Below, one piece after another: positions 33,379-41,403 of a DNA stretch of 64,000 nucleotides (position 1 is its first letter; every line of letters begins with the position of its first letter). The stretch lies in NCBI GenBank assembly GCA_937868095.1, contig CALMLO010000066.1, positions 1 through 64,000 of the forward strand, written 5' to 3'. The notes beneath the pieces are model-generated. The model was given only the letters and a program-made list of their open reading frames with translations. It did no database searches and had not been told where the DNA came from. The stretch is from an uncultured Phycisphaerales bacterium. GTDB lineage: Bacteria > Planctomycetota > Phycisphaerae > Sedimentisphaerales > Anaerohalosphaeraceae. Made by a program: the position numbers and the translations under genes.

Positions 33379-34143
33379 TTAAGCGCGCATGTAGGCGCCG
33401 CCGTTGACGGCGACATACTCGCCGGTAATGAAATCGGCTTCGCGGCTGGCTAAAAAGAGCATGACGTTAGCCACGTCTTCGGCGGTCCCGTTGCGTCCGA
33501 GGGGGGTTTCCTGTGCGCTCTTTCGTCTGCGTTCGGGGGTGGAAAACCGCTCGTGGAAACGGGTTTCAATCAAGCCGGGAATGACGGTATTGACGCGAAT
33601 CCTGTAGGGGGCAAACTCGCGGGCCATGGCAATGGTCATTGCATGGACGGCGGCTTTGGCAGCCGCGTAAATGCCGGAGCCCCCGCCGCCGCCGTGATGG
33701 GCGGCCACGGAGCCGACATTGACAATGCAGCCCTTCGACTGCTTCAGATGCGGCAGCCCCTGGCGGGTTGCAAGAAAAACGCTTCGGCAGTTGGTCGCAA
33801 AAACATCCTCATAAAACGCCAGCGTCATTGTCTCGATGGACTGGCGGGCAATCATCGTGCCGGCATTGTTGATCAAAACATCCAACCCCCCCGCCGCCGC
33901 GGTAAAATCTTCGATGAGTTTGGAAACCTGGCTTTCCTGCCGCATATCCGCACACAGCAGGCAGCCGTCGGAGAGGGCCTTTACCTGGCGAAGGGTCTCT
34001 TGGCCGCCCTGGAGGGTTTGAAAATAATGCACGCCGACAAAACAGCCCTGGCGGGCAAAAGCAATCGCGGCGGCCTGCCCGATGCCGCTGCTGGAACCGG
34101 TCACCAAAACTCGTTTGCCTTTCAAGTCTTCGTATTGTGCCAT
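33379..34143 (-). CDS. Short-chain dehydrogenase/reductase (FabG-like)
   Basis: The 254-residue protein has the classical SDR motifs: TGSSSGIG (NAD(P) binding), LINNAG, and the catalytic Ser/Tyr/Lys set with YAAAK following VNVGSVAAHH, then the PGLIET loop. Substrate is not predictable: family members reduce 3-oxoacyl-ACP, sugars or alcohols. GGGAG lies four bases before the ATG. It follows the phosphomannomutase gene by 47 bp on the same strand. Confidence 0.88.
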   Translation of the reverse strand: MAQYEDLKGKRVLVTGSSSGIGQAAAIAFARQGCFVGVHYFQTLQGGQETLRQVKALSDGCLLCADMRQESQVSKLIEDFTAAAGGLDVLINNAGTMIARQSIETMTLAFYEDVFATNCRSVFLATRQGLPHLKQSKGCIVNVGSVAAHHGGGGGSGIYAAAKAAVHAMTIAMAREFAPYRIRVNTVIPGLIETRFHERFSTPERRRKSAQETPLGRNGTAEDVANVMLFLASREADFITGEYVAVNGGAYMRA

Positions 34144-34190
34144 GGCGCTCCCTCATCCTGAAAAAACGGAATCCGCCTCTGTCTGCCCAA

Positions 34191-35570
34191 TCAGTGCGAG
34201 ACCGGTTCTCCAAGAAACTCTTTCAATTCCGCCAGTTTTTCCTGGAGCAGTTCGGGGGTTTTGGCTTCGACATTGAGCCGAAGCAGCGGCTCGGTGTTGC
34301 TGGGGCGGACGTTAAACCACCAATCCTTGAACTGAACCGTAAGGCCGTCGAGGTCGTCCACCTGGCCCTGGCTGTATTTTCGGGCCAGTTCTTTCATGAC
34401 GGCTTCTTTGTTTTCCACCTGAAAATTAAGTTCGCCGCTGGAGGCATATCGCCGCAGGGGGGCAATCAATTCGCTCATGGGGCGGGTGGAGGTGCCGAGG
34501 ATGTTGAGCAGATGCACGAGGGTAATCAGGCCGGAGTCGGCATAAAAATTGTCGCGATAGTAAAAATGTCCGCTCAGTTCGCCGCCGAAGCAGGCGTGGC
34601 TGTCGCGAAGACTCTTCTTGATAAAAGCATGGCCGACTCGTTCGCGGCGCGGCGTCCCCCCATGCTTGATAATTTCTTCCGGAACCACATGGCTGCTGCG
34701 CAGGTCATAGACAATCACCGAGCCCGGGTTTTTGGCCAGAAAATACGGCACCATCAGGGCCATCAGCAAATCGCAGCCGATGGGAGTGCCCTGCTCATCG
34801 ACCACAACCAGCCGGTCGGCGTCTCCGTCGAAGCAGACGCCGAAGTCGGTCTGCTGTTCACAGACGGTCTGGCGAAGTTGAGCGAGATTGGCTTCCACGA
34901 GGGGGTTGGGGTCATGGGCAAATGTGCCGTCACAGCGAAAATTGATGCCGATGATTTCGAGATTGTCCACATCATCGAAAATGGCAGGCACCATCTTGCC
35001 GGCCATCCCGTTGGAGGCATCTACGGCTACGCGAAGTTTCCGCCGGCTGGGCTCGAGAAACTTCAGCACGTGCTGTTTGTACTCTTTGGTCAGGTCGCGG
35101 CATTCTACAGAACCATCGGGACGGCCGAGCGTATGCAGCAGCGCCAGGGCAATGTGCTTGATGTCCTTCAGGCCGGTATCGGCACCGATGGGCTTGGCCT
35201 GCTGACCGGAGATTTTAAAGCCGTTGTACTGGGCGGGATTGTGCGAGGCGGTCACCTGCACCCCGCCGCAGGTGCCCAGATAATTGATGGCAAAATACAT
35301 CTGCGGCGTATCAATCATCCCGATATTAATTACATTGGTGCGGGCTGCATTCATCCCTTCGATGAGGGCTTTGGCCAGGGAAGGGCTGTGGGTGCGCATG
35401 TCATAGCCCACGCAGATGCTCTGGGCGTTGGCCAGCCCCCGCTCATAACCCCGCAGCATCGAACGGAGAAATTGTGCGGTCGCATGCCCGATTTTCCAGG
35501 CGGCTTCTTCATCCAACTGATCCGGATAAATGCCGCGAATATCATACGCCTTAAAAATGGCTGGGTCCAT
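34191..35570 (-). CDS. manB: Phosphomannomutase/phosphoglucomutase
   Basis: The 459-residue enzyme interconverts hexose 1- and 6-phosphates. It has the phosphoserine loop VQVTASHNPAQYNG, the Mg2+-binding DGDADRLV, the sugar-binding GGELSGHFYYRD and the phosphate-binding RPSNTEP near the end, in the normal order. Substrate choice between mannose and glucose cannot be fixed from sequence. The start at 35570 is preceded by GGGAG seven bases away; a longer open frame upstream is not used. Confidence 0.92.
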   Translation of the reverse strand: MDPAIFKAYDIRGIYPDQLDEEAAWKIGHATAQFLRSMLRGYERGLANAQSICVGYDMRTHSPSLAKALIEGMNAARTNVINIGMIDTPQMYFAINYLGTCGGVQVTASHNPAQYNGFKISGQQAKPIGADTGLKDIKHIALALLHTLGRPDGSVECRDLTKEYKQHVLKFLEPSRRKLRVAVDASNGMAGKMVPAIFDDVDNLEIIGINFRCDGTFAHDPNPLVEANLAQLRQTVCEQQTDFGVCFDGDADRLVVVDEQGTPIGCDLLMALMVPYFLAKNPGSVIVYDLRSSHVVPEEIIKHGGTPRRERVGHAFIKKSLRDSHACFGGELSGHFYYRDNFYADSGLITLVHLLNILGTSTRPMSELIAPLRRYASSGELNFQVENKEAVMKELARKYSQGQVDDLDGLTVQFKDWWFNVRPSNTEPLLRLNVEAKTPELLQEKLAELKEFLGEPVSH

Positions 35571-35759
35571 TCCGGCTCTCCCTATAGGGTTAGGATTTGT
35601 TCGTGCCGCTGTCCTTCGGCTTTTCCAGTCTTGCCGTATGTTAGGCGTCCGAAAGAAAGATGTCAATAAGCAAATCCCCGCCAAAATTGTCTATCCAAAG
35701 AGCAAACGGGCGGCTTATAATGTCCCGTATAAAAAGTTTTCCAAAGAAAGGAGGTGTCT

Positions 35760-37106
35760 ATGCACAGCCAATTGCCCTCGGGGTGGTTTCGCAAGCGTCT
35801 GAAAACGGAGCTGGGCATCCTCGAGAAAGAGGGGCTGCTGTCTGCGGAACAGGCAGCCGCCATCAGCCGGCGGTATCGGCTGGATGCGCTGGCTTCAGAA
35901 TCCACTCGTATGCTGCTGGCCACCATTTACTTTATCGGAGCAGCCCTGGTCGGCATCGGGATTATCAGTTTTGTTGCGGCCCACTGGACACAGATAAGCC
36001 GGGAAATCAAACTGGTGCTGATTATTGGAGCGATGCTGGCCGCTCACATCAGCGGCTTTATTCTCTGGAAGGTCAAAGGAAACTACCCCAAACTCGGCCA
36101 TACGCTGGTGCTGCTGGGCACCTTGATTTTCGGGGCCAATATCGGGCTGGTGGCCCAAATCTTTCATGTCCGGGCCAACCCGTACGACGGTTTTGCGGCC
36201 TGGGCTCTGGGGGCGGCGGCTATTGCCTGGGCAGTCAAAAGCACGCCGAATGCCGTTACGGCTCTGATTGCCGCCGCCATCTTCGCCCTCGGCAGCACGG
36301 CGGCGGCGGATGGGAGCAGGCAGGTCGGCTGGTTTCTGCCGGCTGCTGCGGTGGTTTTTGTGCCGCTGGTTTATTATCTGCGTTCGCAATGGGTCGTGTG
36401 GGGAACGCTGCTTGTGATGAGTGTTTGCTGGGCGGTTTCTTTAACTGAATACGAACTGTTTCGAGACCCTGCCTATCCTTTTGCAGCCGGGACCTCGCTG
36501 CTGGGAATGATCTTTTTCTGCTGGGGTCTGGCCGGCTGGAAAGTTCCTTCGAGCCGTTTTCTCTGCGTGCCATGCCAGATTGTGGGGCTTTTTTGGGGTA
36601 TTCTGGCGGTGTTTCTGGCATCGTTCCTTGATTACAGCACAGAAATGATCGGCTGGGCAATCGGACGGAACGAACTGCTCCGTTATCCTGGTTACCTGAT
36701 TACGGCAGGCGGGCTGGCGGCGGCGGCAGTTGGGCTGGCCATCTGGGCCGGGCCGCTTCTCAAAAATACAATTCAGGCCGCCCTGCTGGGTATCTCGGTC
36801 GGCTGTTTTGTCGCGGCAGGCATTCTGCCGCAGGTAAGTACGGCTGACATCGTGGTGCTTGGCGCCCATCTGATACTGCTTTTGGCGATTGGGGTTCTGT
36901 TTTATGCCAGTCTGAAACTGGAGGACCGGCGGATTTTCTGGGCGTCGGTTCTGCTGGCGGCGGTGGTGGTGCTGGCCAGAACACTCGAATACGAAATCGG
37001 CCTGCTGGTGAAATCGGCTATTTTCACAACCTGCGGTATCGGGCTGATTCTCGCCGGCATTTTGTTTGAACGCTATTTGCGGATAAGGAGACGCACACAT
37101 GACTAA
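35760..37106 (+). CDS. DUF2157 polytopic membrane protein
   Basis: The 448-residue protein has a short helical N-terminal region (LEKEGLLSAEQAAAISRRY) followed by about twelve hydrophobic segments, with FVAAHWTQISREIKLVLIIG typical of the DUF2157 domain. Function is unknown. It overlaps the start of the GDYXXLXY gene by 8 bp, and such pairs are conserved across many bacteria. The start at 35760 follows AAGGAGG by six bases. Confidence 0.82.
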   Translation: MHSQLPSGWFRKRLKTELGILEKEGLLSAEQAAAISRRYRLDALASESTRMLLATIYFIGAALVGIGIISFVAAHWTQISREIKLVLIIGAMLAAHISGFILWKVKGNYPKLGHTLVLLGTLIFGANIGLVAQIFHVRANPYDGFAAWALGAAAIAWAVKSTPNAVTALIAAAIFALGSTAAADGSRQVGWFLPAAAVVFVPLVYYLRSQWVVWGTLLVMSVCWAVSLTEYELFRDPAYPFAAGTSLLGMIFFCWGLAGWKVPSSRFLCVPCQIVGLFWGILAVFLASFLDYSTEMIGWAIGRNELLRYPGYLITAGGLAAAAVGLAIWAGPLLKNTIQAALLGISVGCFVAAGILPQVSTADIVVLGAHLILLLAIGVLFYASLKLEDRRIFWASVLLAAVVVLARTLEYEIGLLVKSAIFTTCGIGLILAGILFERYLRIRRRTHD

Positions 37107-37629
37107 ACAATCATGGCTGTTTGCCCTGGCGGTTGCCTTTCAACTGGTTATTCTGGCCGCCATACCCGCCAAACAAATTCAGGCCCGCTGGACGGGAACG
37201 CTGATCACCATCAAAACGGCGCCCGTTGATCCGTATGATTTTCTGAGCGGCTATCACGTCATTCTGCGGTACGAGATTTCGCGACCTTCCGATGAGCACT
37301 GGTCGTCTTTTCCTTCCGAACGGAAGGATGGGATGACCGTTTATGCTATTCTCCAAAAAGGTGCAGACGACATCTGGACTCTCCGGACGCTTACAGACAA
37401 ACGGCCGAAGGAACTCCCTGAGGACCAAATTGCTTTGAAGGGGCGGATTTCCCGCAACACCATTGAATACGGCATTGAGCATTTCTTCATTCCGGAAGAG
37501 GGCCGCGACACATTCGAAGCAGCCCTGCGCAGAAATCAGCAAACCGCATTGGCACAAATCCGGGTGGACCGATTCGGCCATGCGGCGCTGATTCGTCTGA
37601 TTGTTGACGGCAAAACCTATGAATACTGA
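37099..37629 (+). CDS. GDYXXLXY-domain protein, DUF2157 partner
   Basis: The 176-residue protein has one N-terminal membrane segment and an outer domain with VDPYDFLSGYHVILRYEIS. The family motif is G-D-Y-x-x-L-x-Y; here the Asp is replaced, giving GYHVILRY. The later conserved block SRNTIEYGIEHFFIPEEG is intact. It overlaps the upstream DUF2157 gene by 8 bp, indicating coupled translation. The function of the pair is unknown. Confidence 0.8.
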   Translation: MTKQSWLFALAVAFQLVILAAIPAKQIQARWTGTLITIKTAPVDPYDFLSGYHVILRYEISRPSDEHWSSFPSERKDGMTVYAILQKGADDIWTLRTLTDKRPKELPEDQIALKGRISRNTIEYGIEHFFIPEEGRDTFEAALRRNQQTALAQIRVDRFGHAALIRLIVDGKTYEY

Positions 37630-37646
37630 CCCTGCTGAAGGCGGCT

Positions 37647-38225
37647 TTACGGGGTATTCTTCAATTCGGAAACGAGCCGTCGGGTCGAAGAACTTTGGGC
37701 GGACTGGGCCTGCTTGAAAGTTTCCGCGGCATCAGGGCAAATTTGCTTGAACAATTCATTGTTGCGGACAATTTCCCGCAGGGCCTGGGATTTTTCCCGG
37801 GCTTGCCTGAAAAAGTCAGCGGCTTTGATTCCCCAGGCCCCGCCGAGCAGGCCGGCGACGGCCAGACCCAGTTCGAGCAAGCCGTCCACAACCGACCAGG
37901 GTTTCAGCCGCTGGGCGCTGTCGGTTTGGGCCTGAGCGGCCGCCGAAGGCGCTGCGGCCAGAATCTCCTCGGCTGTCCGGGCGGAAGGAATCTGTTCCGG
38001 CAAACCGTAATCCGCCGCAAAGGCCCGGCTCTGCTCATACGCCAAAGCCGTCAAGTCCTGCAGGACAGAAGAGGTCTCTTCCGCTGCCGCCTGCTCGGCG
38101 GACAGTTGGGTCGTCCGCATGTGAAGCCAGGCATTTTCTTTCTGAGATTGGGTCGCAGGCCGGCGAAATCCCTCGCAGCCCGCCGCCATCAGCAAAACCA
38201 TGAAAATCAAATAAAACCTGTTCAT
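37647..38225 (-). CDS. Lipoprotein at the end of the phage-type head operon
   Basis: The 192-residue protein has a lipoprotein signal with lipobox MAAGC (Cys17), an alanine- and glutamine-rich helical part, a hydrophobic stretch LLELGLAVAGLLGGAWGIKAA near residues 115-135 and a charged C-terminal helix. It is probably anchored and membrane-spanning. In phages a small lipoprotein next to a small membrane protein can form a spanin or similar lysis pair, but this one is larger than usual, so the role is open. AAGGAG lies six bases before the ATG. Confidence 0.5.
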   Translation of the reverse strand: MNRFYLIFMVLLMAAGCEGFRRPATQSQKENAWLHMRTTQLSAEQAAAEETSSVLQDLTALAYEQSRAFAADYGLPEQIPSARTAEEILAAAPSAAAQAQTDSAQRLKPWSVVDGLLELGLAVAGLLGGAWGIKAADFFRQAREKSQALREIVRNNELFKQICPDAAETFKQAQSAQSSSTRRLVSELKNTP

Positions 38226-38242
38226 CTTCGGCTCCTTTTTTC

Positions 38243-38271
38243 TTGACTTTTTGTGTCTTTTTTTCTATGCT
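38243..38271 (+). promoter_or_regulatory. Promoter of the 65-residue membrane-protein gene
   Basis: TTGACT (38243-38248) and TATGCT (38266-38271) are 17 bp apart. It reads away from the lipoprotein gene and towards the ATG at 38291. Confidence 0.5.
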
Positions 38272-38290
38272 TGCTCTGGAGGATTTGCGT

Positions 38291-38488
38291 ATGAAAACGG
38301 GAACTCTCCTTCTGCTGACGGTGCTCTTTGCGCTGGGAGGTCTTGTCCTGATCGGCGGCGGGATTGCCTATCTGGTTTGGGACGCCGGCAAGCAGCGCAA
38401 GGCAGCCCGTCAACGAGACAGATTTCCAAGCCCTTCCGCCAGCCCCTCTTTCCCGCCGACACAGGACAAAGGCCCTGCGTCAAAATGA
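38291..38488 (+). CDS. Small single-span membrane protein, 65 residues
   Basis: One hydrophobic helix (LLLLTVLFALGGLVLIGGGI) is followed by a basic and proline/serine-rich tail. GGAGG lies eight bases before the ATG and a TTGACT-N17-TATGCT promoter precedes it. It runs against the head operon, and its last codons overlap by 9 bp the 3' end of the 86-residue minus-strand gene. No family is recognised. Confidence 0.5.
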   Translation: MKTGTLLLLTVLFALGGLVLIGGGIAYLVWDAGKQRKAARQRDRFPSPSASPSFPPTQDKGPASK

Positions 38489-38740
38489 AGACGAAGGGCG
38501 CTTGTCTGTTTCGACGGCACGCAGGCGGTATTCCTGCGAGAGGGTTTTTTCATGGAGGTTTTCCAGTCGGGCCGTTATCTGCTCCTGATTGTCCAGCAGT
38601 ACTTTGACATCATAGGCCACCAGGTCCAGCTGGCGCTGCAGGTTGACCCAGCCGCCGACAATCAGTCCGGCCAGCGTAAACAGCTGGACAAGGACAGAGA
38701 GGTTGACTTTTCGTTCAAACTGCCAGTGCGGGCTCGTCAT
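38480..38740 (-). CDS. Small membrane protein with coiled coil (holin-like candidate)
   Basis: The 86-residue protein has one membrane helix (VLVQLFTLAGLIVGGWV) and then a heptad-rich segment (VKVLLDNQEQITARLENLHE). Similar short proteins lie near lysis or head genes in phages. No enzyme domain is present and the holin role is only by position. AAGGAG lies seven bases before the ATG. It lies 22 bp after the connector candidate on the same strand. Confidence 0.5.
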   Translation of the reverse strand: MTSPHWQFERKVNLSVLVQLFTLAGLIVGGWVNLQRQLDLVAYDVKVLLDNQEQITARLENLHEKTLSQEYRLRAVETDKRPSSSF

Positions 38741-38762
38741 GGGTGTGCTCCTTCTGAAAGGG

Positions 38763-39422
38763 CTATTTTCTTACCATTCTTGAGTGTGTACAAGCAGGCG
38801 ATTTTTCGCAGATGGTGCCGTCCTCGGCTTCAAAGCGGACGACCGTTTGACGGCGGACCTGCTCGGCCAGACGCTCATAATGCTCCTGTTTGGCCAGGAA
38901 GAGGGCATCGGTATCTTTGTTCTGGTACATCGAAGCGAAGACCATCGCCAGCACCATCCGCACCGACAGAATGCGCAGCGGCTCGGTGCTGAGCAAATTG
39001 TCAAGGCAAAAGCAGCCGTCCGAACAGCCCGGGGTGATCGAAAGAGCCGCCATCAAAAGACGGGCTGCCTCGGCGGCCTGCGCCTCATAGGTGCCGATGC
39101 GGTAAAACAGGCCGGTGCCCGTGCCCGCAGGAATCGGCTCCGCCTGGGGGTCTGCCCGAAATACAGAGAGGGTCAGCTGAGCGGCAGCATCCAGGCGGAC
39201 GATTTCATAAAGCCCGTCGATTTTGCCGACGCCGTCCGACAGATAAATCAGATGACCGCTGCGGACCTGTTTGGCGGGAAAGTTTTCGCCGGCAGCCAGA
39301 AAGGTTGTGTCGGAAACCTGGCCGTTCTGACCGCAGGCGAGGGTCTGGCCGGCAAACGAAGTGCTTTTGAAAATCAGCGGCTCATAGCAAAACAAATCTG
39401 CATCGCTGGAAAAAACAGTCAT
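38763..39422 (-). CDS. Phage-type protein downstream of capsid, connector candidate
   Basis: The 219-residue protein starts MTVFSSDADLFCYEPLIF, has a beta-rich N-terminal part (LIYLSDGVGKIDGLYEIVRL) and a helical C-terminal part rich in Gln and Arg. In DUF5309-capsid phages the gene after the capsid often encodes a head-completion or connector protein; that assignment rests on position. AGGAG lies eight bases before the ATG. Confidence 0.45.
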   Translation of the reverse strand: MTVFSSDADLFCYEPLIFKSTSFAGQTLACGQNGQVSDTTFLAAGENFPAKQVRSGHLIYLSDGVGKIDGLYEIVRLDAAAQLTLSVFRADPQAEPIPAGTGTGLFYRIGTYEAQAAEAARLLMAALSITPGCSDGCFCLDNLLSTEPLRILSVRMVLAMVFASMYQNKDTDALFLAKQEHYERLAEQVRRQTVVRFEAEDGTICEKSPACTHSRMVRK

Positions 39423-39528
39423 AGACAAACTCCTGGCTGGGCTGTCCCTGCCGCGGGGGCAGGAAAGACAGCGGATTTAGGTTCCGATTCTGCCGGGTAT
39501 GCTTGCATTCTTTTTTCATTTTTACAAA

Positions 39529-39584
39529 GGCGGGCCCTGCGGTCCTCCGGCTGGCCGTCATGATGCGCTGCCGCAGAGCCCGCC
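39529..39584 (-). terminator. Hairpin after the capsid gene (possible partial terminator)
   Basis: Arms 39529-39542 and 39571-39584 are 14 bp with one mismatch. On the minus strand the stem is followed by TTTGTAAAAATG rather than a full T-tract. It could thin out transcription after the capsid gene, which must be made in excess. Confidence 0.4.
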
Positions 39585-39591
39585 GAGATCC

Positions 39592-40746
39592 TCAGACCGA
39601 CGCCAGCCCGCTAATCATGCCGTGAGCCGCTTCGTTCTTGAGTTCAAGCGTGTACTCGCCGATGAGCTGGCCGCATTCATAATCGCCGCCGCTGGCCAGC
39701 GGTTTGTAATGAAAACTTCTTCCGGCCAGGGGCAGCACGCTGATGCGGCTGGAATCGAGCAGCAGTACGGCATCCTGCGGCATCCATCGTGTGGTCACAA
39801 TGCGGCAGAGGCCGAAATCGCTTTCATAAAAACTCACCTGATCGCGATAGGTCGTATCCGCCGGGCCAAACGAACGCAGCCCCGTCAGAAAGCCGTTGAT
39901 TTTGCGCTTCTGAAAACCGTTGACTGCGATCAAATCAATGGTTGAGGAACTGGTTTCCCAGATTTTGCGAAGGACGTAATTCAGCTTTGTCTCGTCCAGG
40001 GTATCACCCGTCGGAAAGTCCGGCTGACCGACATGGAAGAGATGGGTTTGCAGATGCTGGATGATTCCGCGAAGAGTCCGCCGAACGGTTTCGCTGCCCT
40101 GCGGGGTGGAAGCGGGCCGGCCGCCGTTGATGACGGTGTTCTCCAGGTCGCGCAGCAGTTCCCGAAGACGCATCTGCTTCTGATAATCCATCTCATCGGC
40201 CAGACCGATGGGGCTGGCGGCCAGGTCTGTACCGCTGACCTCAACGGAATGCGTGAAAATCTGCGTCCAGTTGCTTCGGCGCTGCCGGCAGGTAAATCGG
40301 GCCTGCGGGCGTTCGGCGCCTTCCAGTGCCGCATTGCCGAGAATGTTGACGATTTGGCCGGCGGCCGCGGCTTCCGGATTGGTGCCGGCATAGCCGCGAA
40401 TCACGGAAATCGTATTGCCGGCAATCTGCGTAACGAGCATCAGTTCTTTTTTGCCTTCCATCTGAATCTGGTCGCCGACGCGGAAGCGGCCGCCGTCGTT
40501 TACAACCAGTTCCGTATCGCCCAGCGGATCCAGCAGCGACTGAGCCGCCAGAGAGTCCTTATTCGGCAAAAGGGTGTCCTCAAGCCATTCGTGTCGGGTG
40601 CTGGCTGCACTGCGGGACGGATCGCCCAGTGCATCCAGCAGCGGCGTTTCAAACGGTGAAATGATGCCGACCAAATCCGAAACATCTTCCGCCAGTTCCG
40701 GCAGAGCAGGGCCGGCGATGTAGGTTGCTTTTCCGGTAAATGCCAT
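39592..40746 (-). CDS. DUF5309-family major capsid protein
   Basis: The 384-residue protein fits the DUF5309 capsid family (SU10-like): SDLVGIISPFETPLLDALGD near the N terminus, HEWLEDTLLP, FTCRQRRSNWTQIFTHSVEV, the LRDLENTVINGG block and SRISVLPLAGRSFHYKPLA near the end. It forms the shell of a tailed-phage-type head. Length is normal and the frame intact. AAGGAGC lies six bases before the ATG. No maturation protease is adjacent. Confidence 0.82.
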   Translation of the reverse strand: MAFTGKATYIAGPALPELAEDVSDLVGIISPFETPLLDALGDPSRSAASTRHEWLEDTLLPNKDSLAAQSLLDPLGDTELVVNDGGRFRVGDQIQMEGKKELMLVTQIAGNTISVIRGYAGTNPEAAAAGQIVNILGNAALEGAERPQARFTCRQRRSNWTQIFTHSVEVSGTDLAASPIGLADEMDYQKQMRLRELLRDLENTVINGGRPASTPQGSETVRRTLRGIIQHLQTHLFHVGQPDFPTGDTLDETKLNYVLRKIWETSSSTIDLIAVNGFQKRKINGFLTGLRSFGPADTTYRDQVSFYESDFGLCRIVTTRWMPQDAVLLLDSSRISVLPLAGRSFHYKPLASGGDYECGQLIGEYTLELKNEAAHGMISGLASV

Positions 40747-40830
40747 CGTTGAGCTCCTTTCTGTGGGAAAATTTTTCAATCACAATCTTTCAAAATCACA
40801 ATCTTTCAAATTGCCGCCTGTGCATCCTTT

Positions 40831-41334
40831 TTACTTGAACTGTCTGCGCAGGCGCAGGTACTCCTGAACATCATTGAGCCGTCCGGTTTGTTCGGCCTTG
40901 CCGGCGGCCTGTCGAAGGGCGCCGCAGCCGTCGGCGGCGGAACGTACACCGGCGGTGCGGGCAGGTCGGGCTGCCGGAGCAGCGGCAAACAGCCAGCTTT
41001 TTTCTTGCTGAAGCTGAGCGAGCAGGCCCGGAATGTCCGAGGATTTTGCATCGGCCAGGCGGTGGCGAAGCAGCAGGCAGACGGTTTCGCCGTCAACGGC
41101 ACCGGCGGCCTCAGCGGCCTGGCGGAGCTGCTGGTCGAGTTGGAGCCGGCTAATCTGCTCGGCAAGTGTTTGTTTTTGCCCTTCGAGAAGGTCCCGCTCG
41201 GCTTTCAACTGGGCCAGTTCCTTTTCGGCCTGCCGGGCACGCCGGCCAAGCAGAACAGACTCCGGCACCAGCGAATCTGGAGCAGCAGCGGTCTTTTCGA
41301 GAACGTCTTCCGGTTTGCAATCAGGCGGATTCAT
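40831..41334 (-). CDS. Scaffold-like coiled-coil protein
   Basis: The 167-residue protein is mainly a long heptad coil (EKELAQLKAERDLLEGQKQT, then EQISRLQLDQQLRQAA) with a basic tail ending LRRQFK. Coiled, acidic-to-basic proteins between portal and capsid genes are usually scaffolds that guide head assembly. This is inferred from position and shape. AAGGAG precedes the ATG. Confidence 0.55.
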   Translation of the reverse strand: MNPPDCKPEDVLEKTAAAPDSLVPESVLLGRRARQAEKELAQLKAERDLLEGQKQTLAEQISRLQLDQQLRQAAEAAGAVDGETVCLLLRHRLADAKSSDIPGLLAQLQQEKSWLFAAAPAARPARTAGVRSAADGCGALRQAAGKAEQTGRLNDVQEYLRLRRQFK

Positions 41335-41403
41335 CGAAAAACTCCTTTCCAAAAAATTGAAAATTGTTTCTTATGGAGACAACAGATACAGGGCCAGAAA
41401 AAC

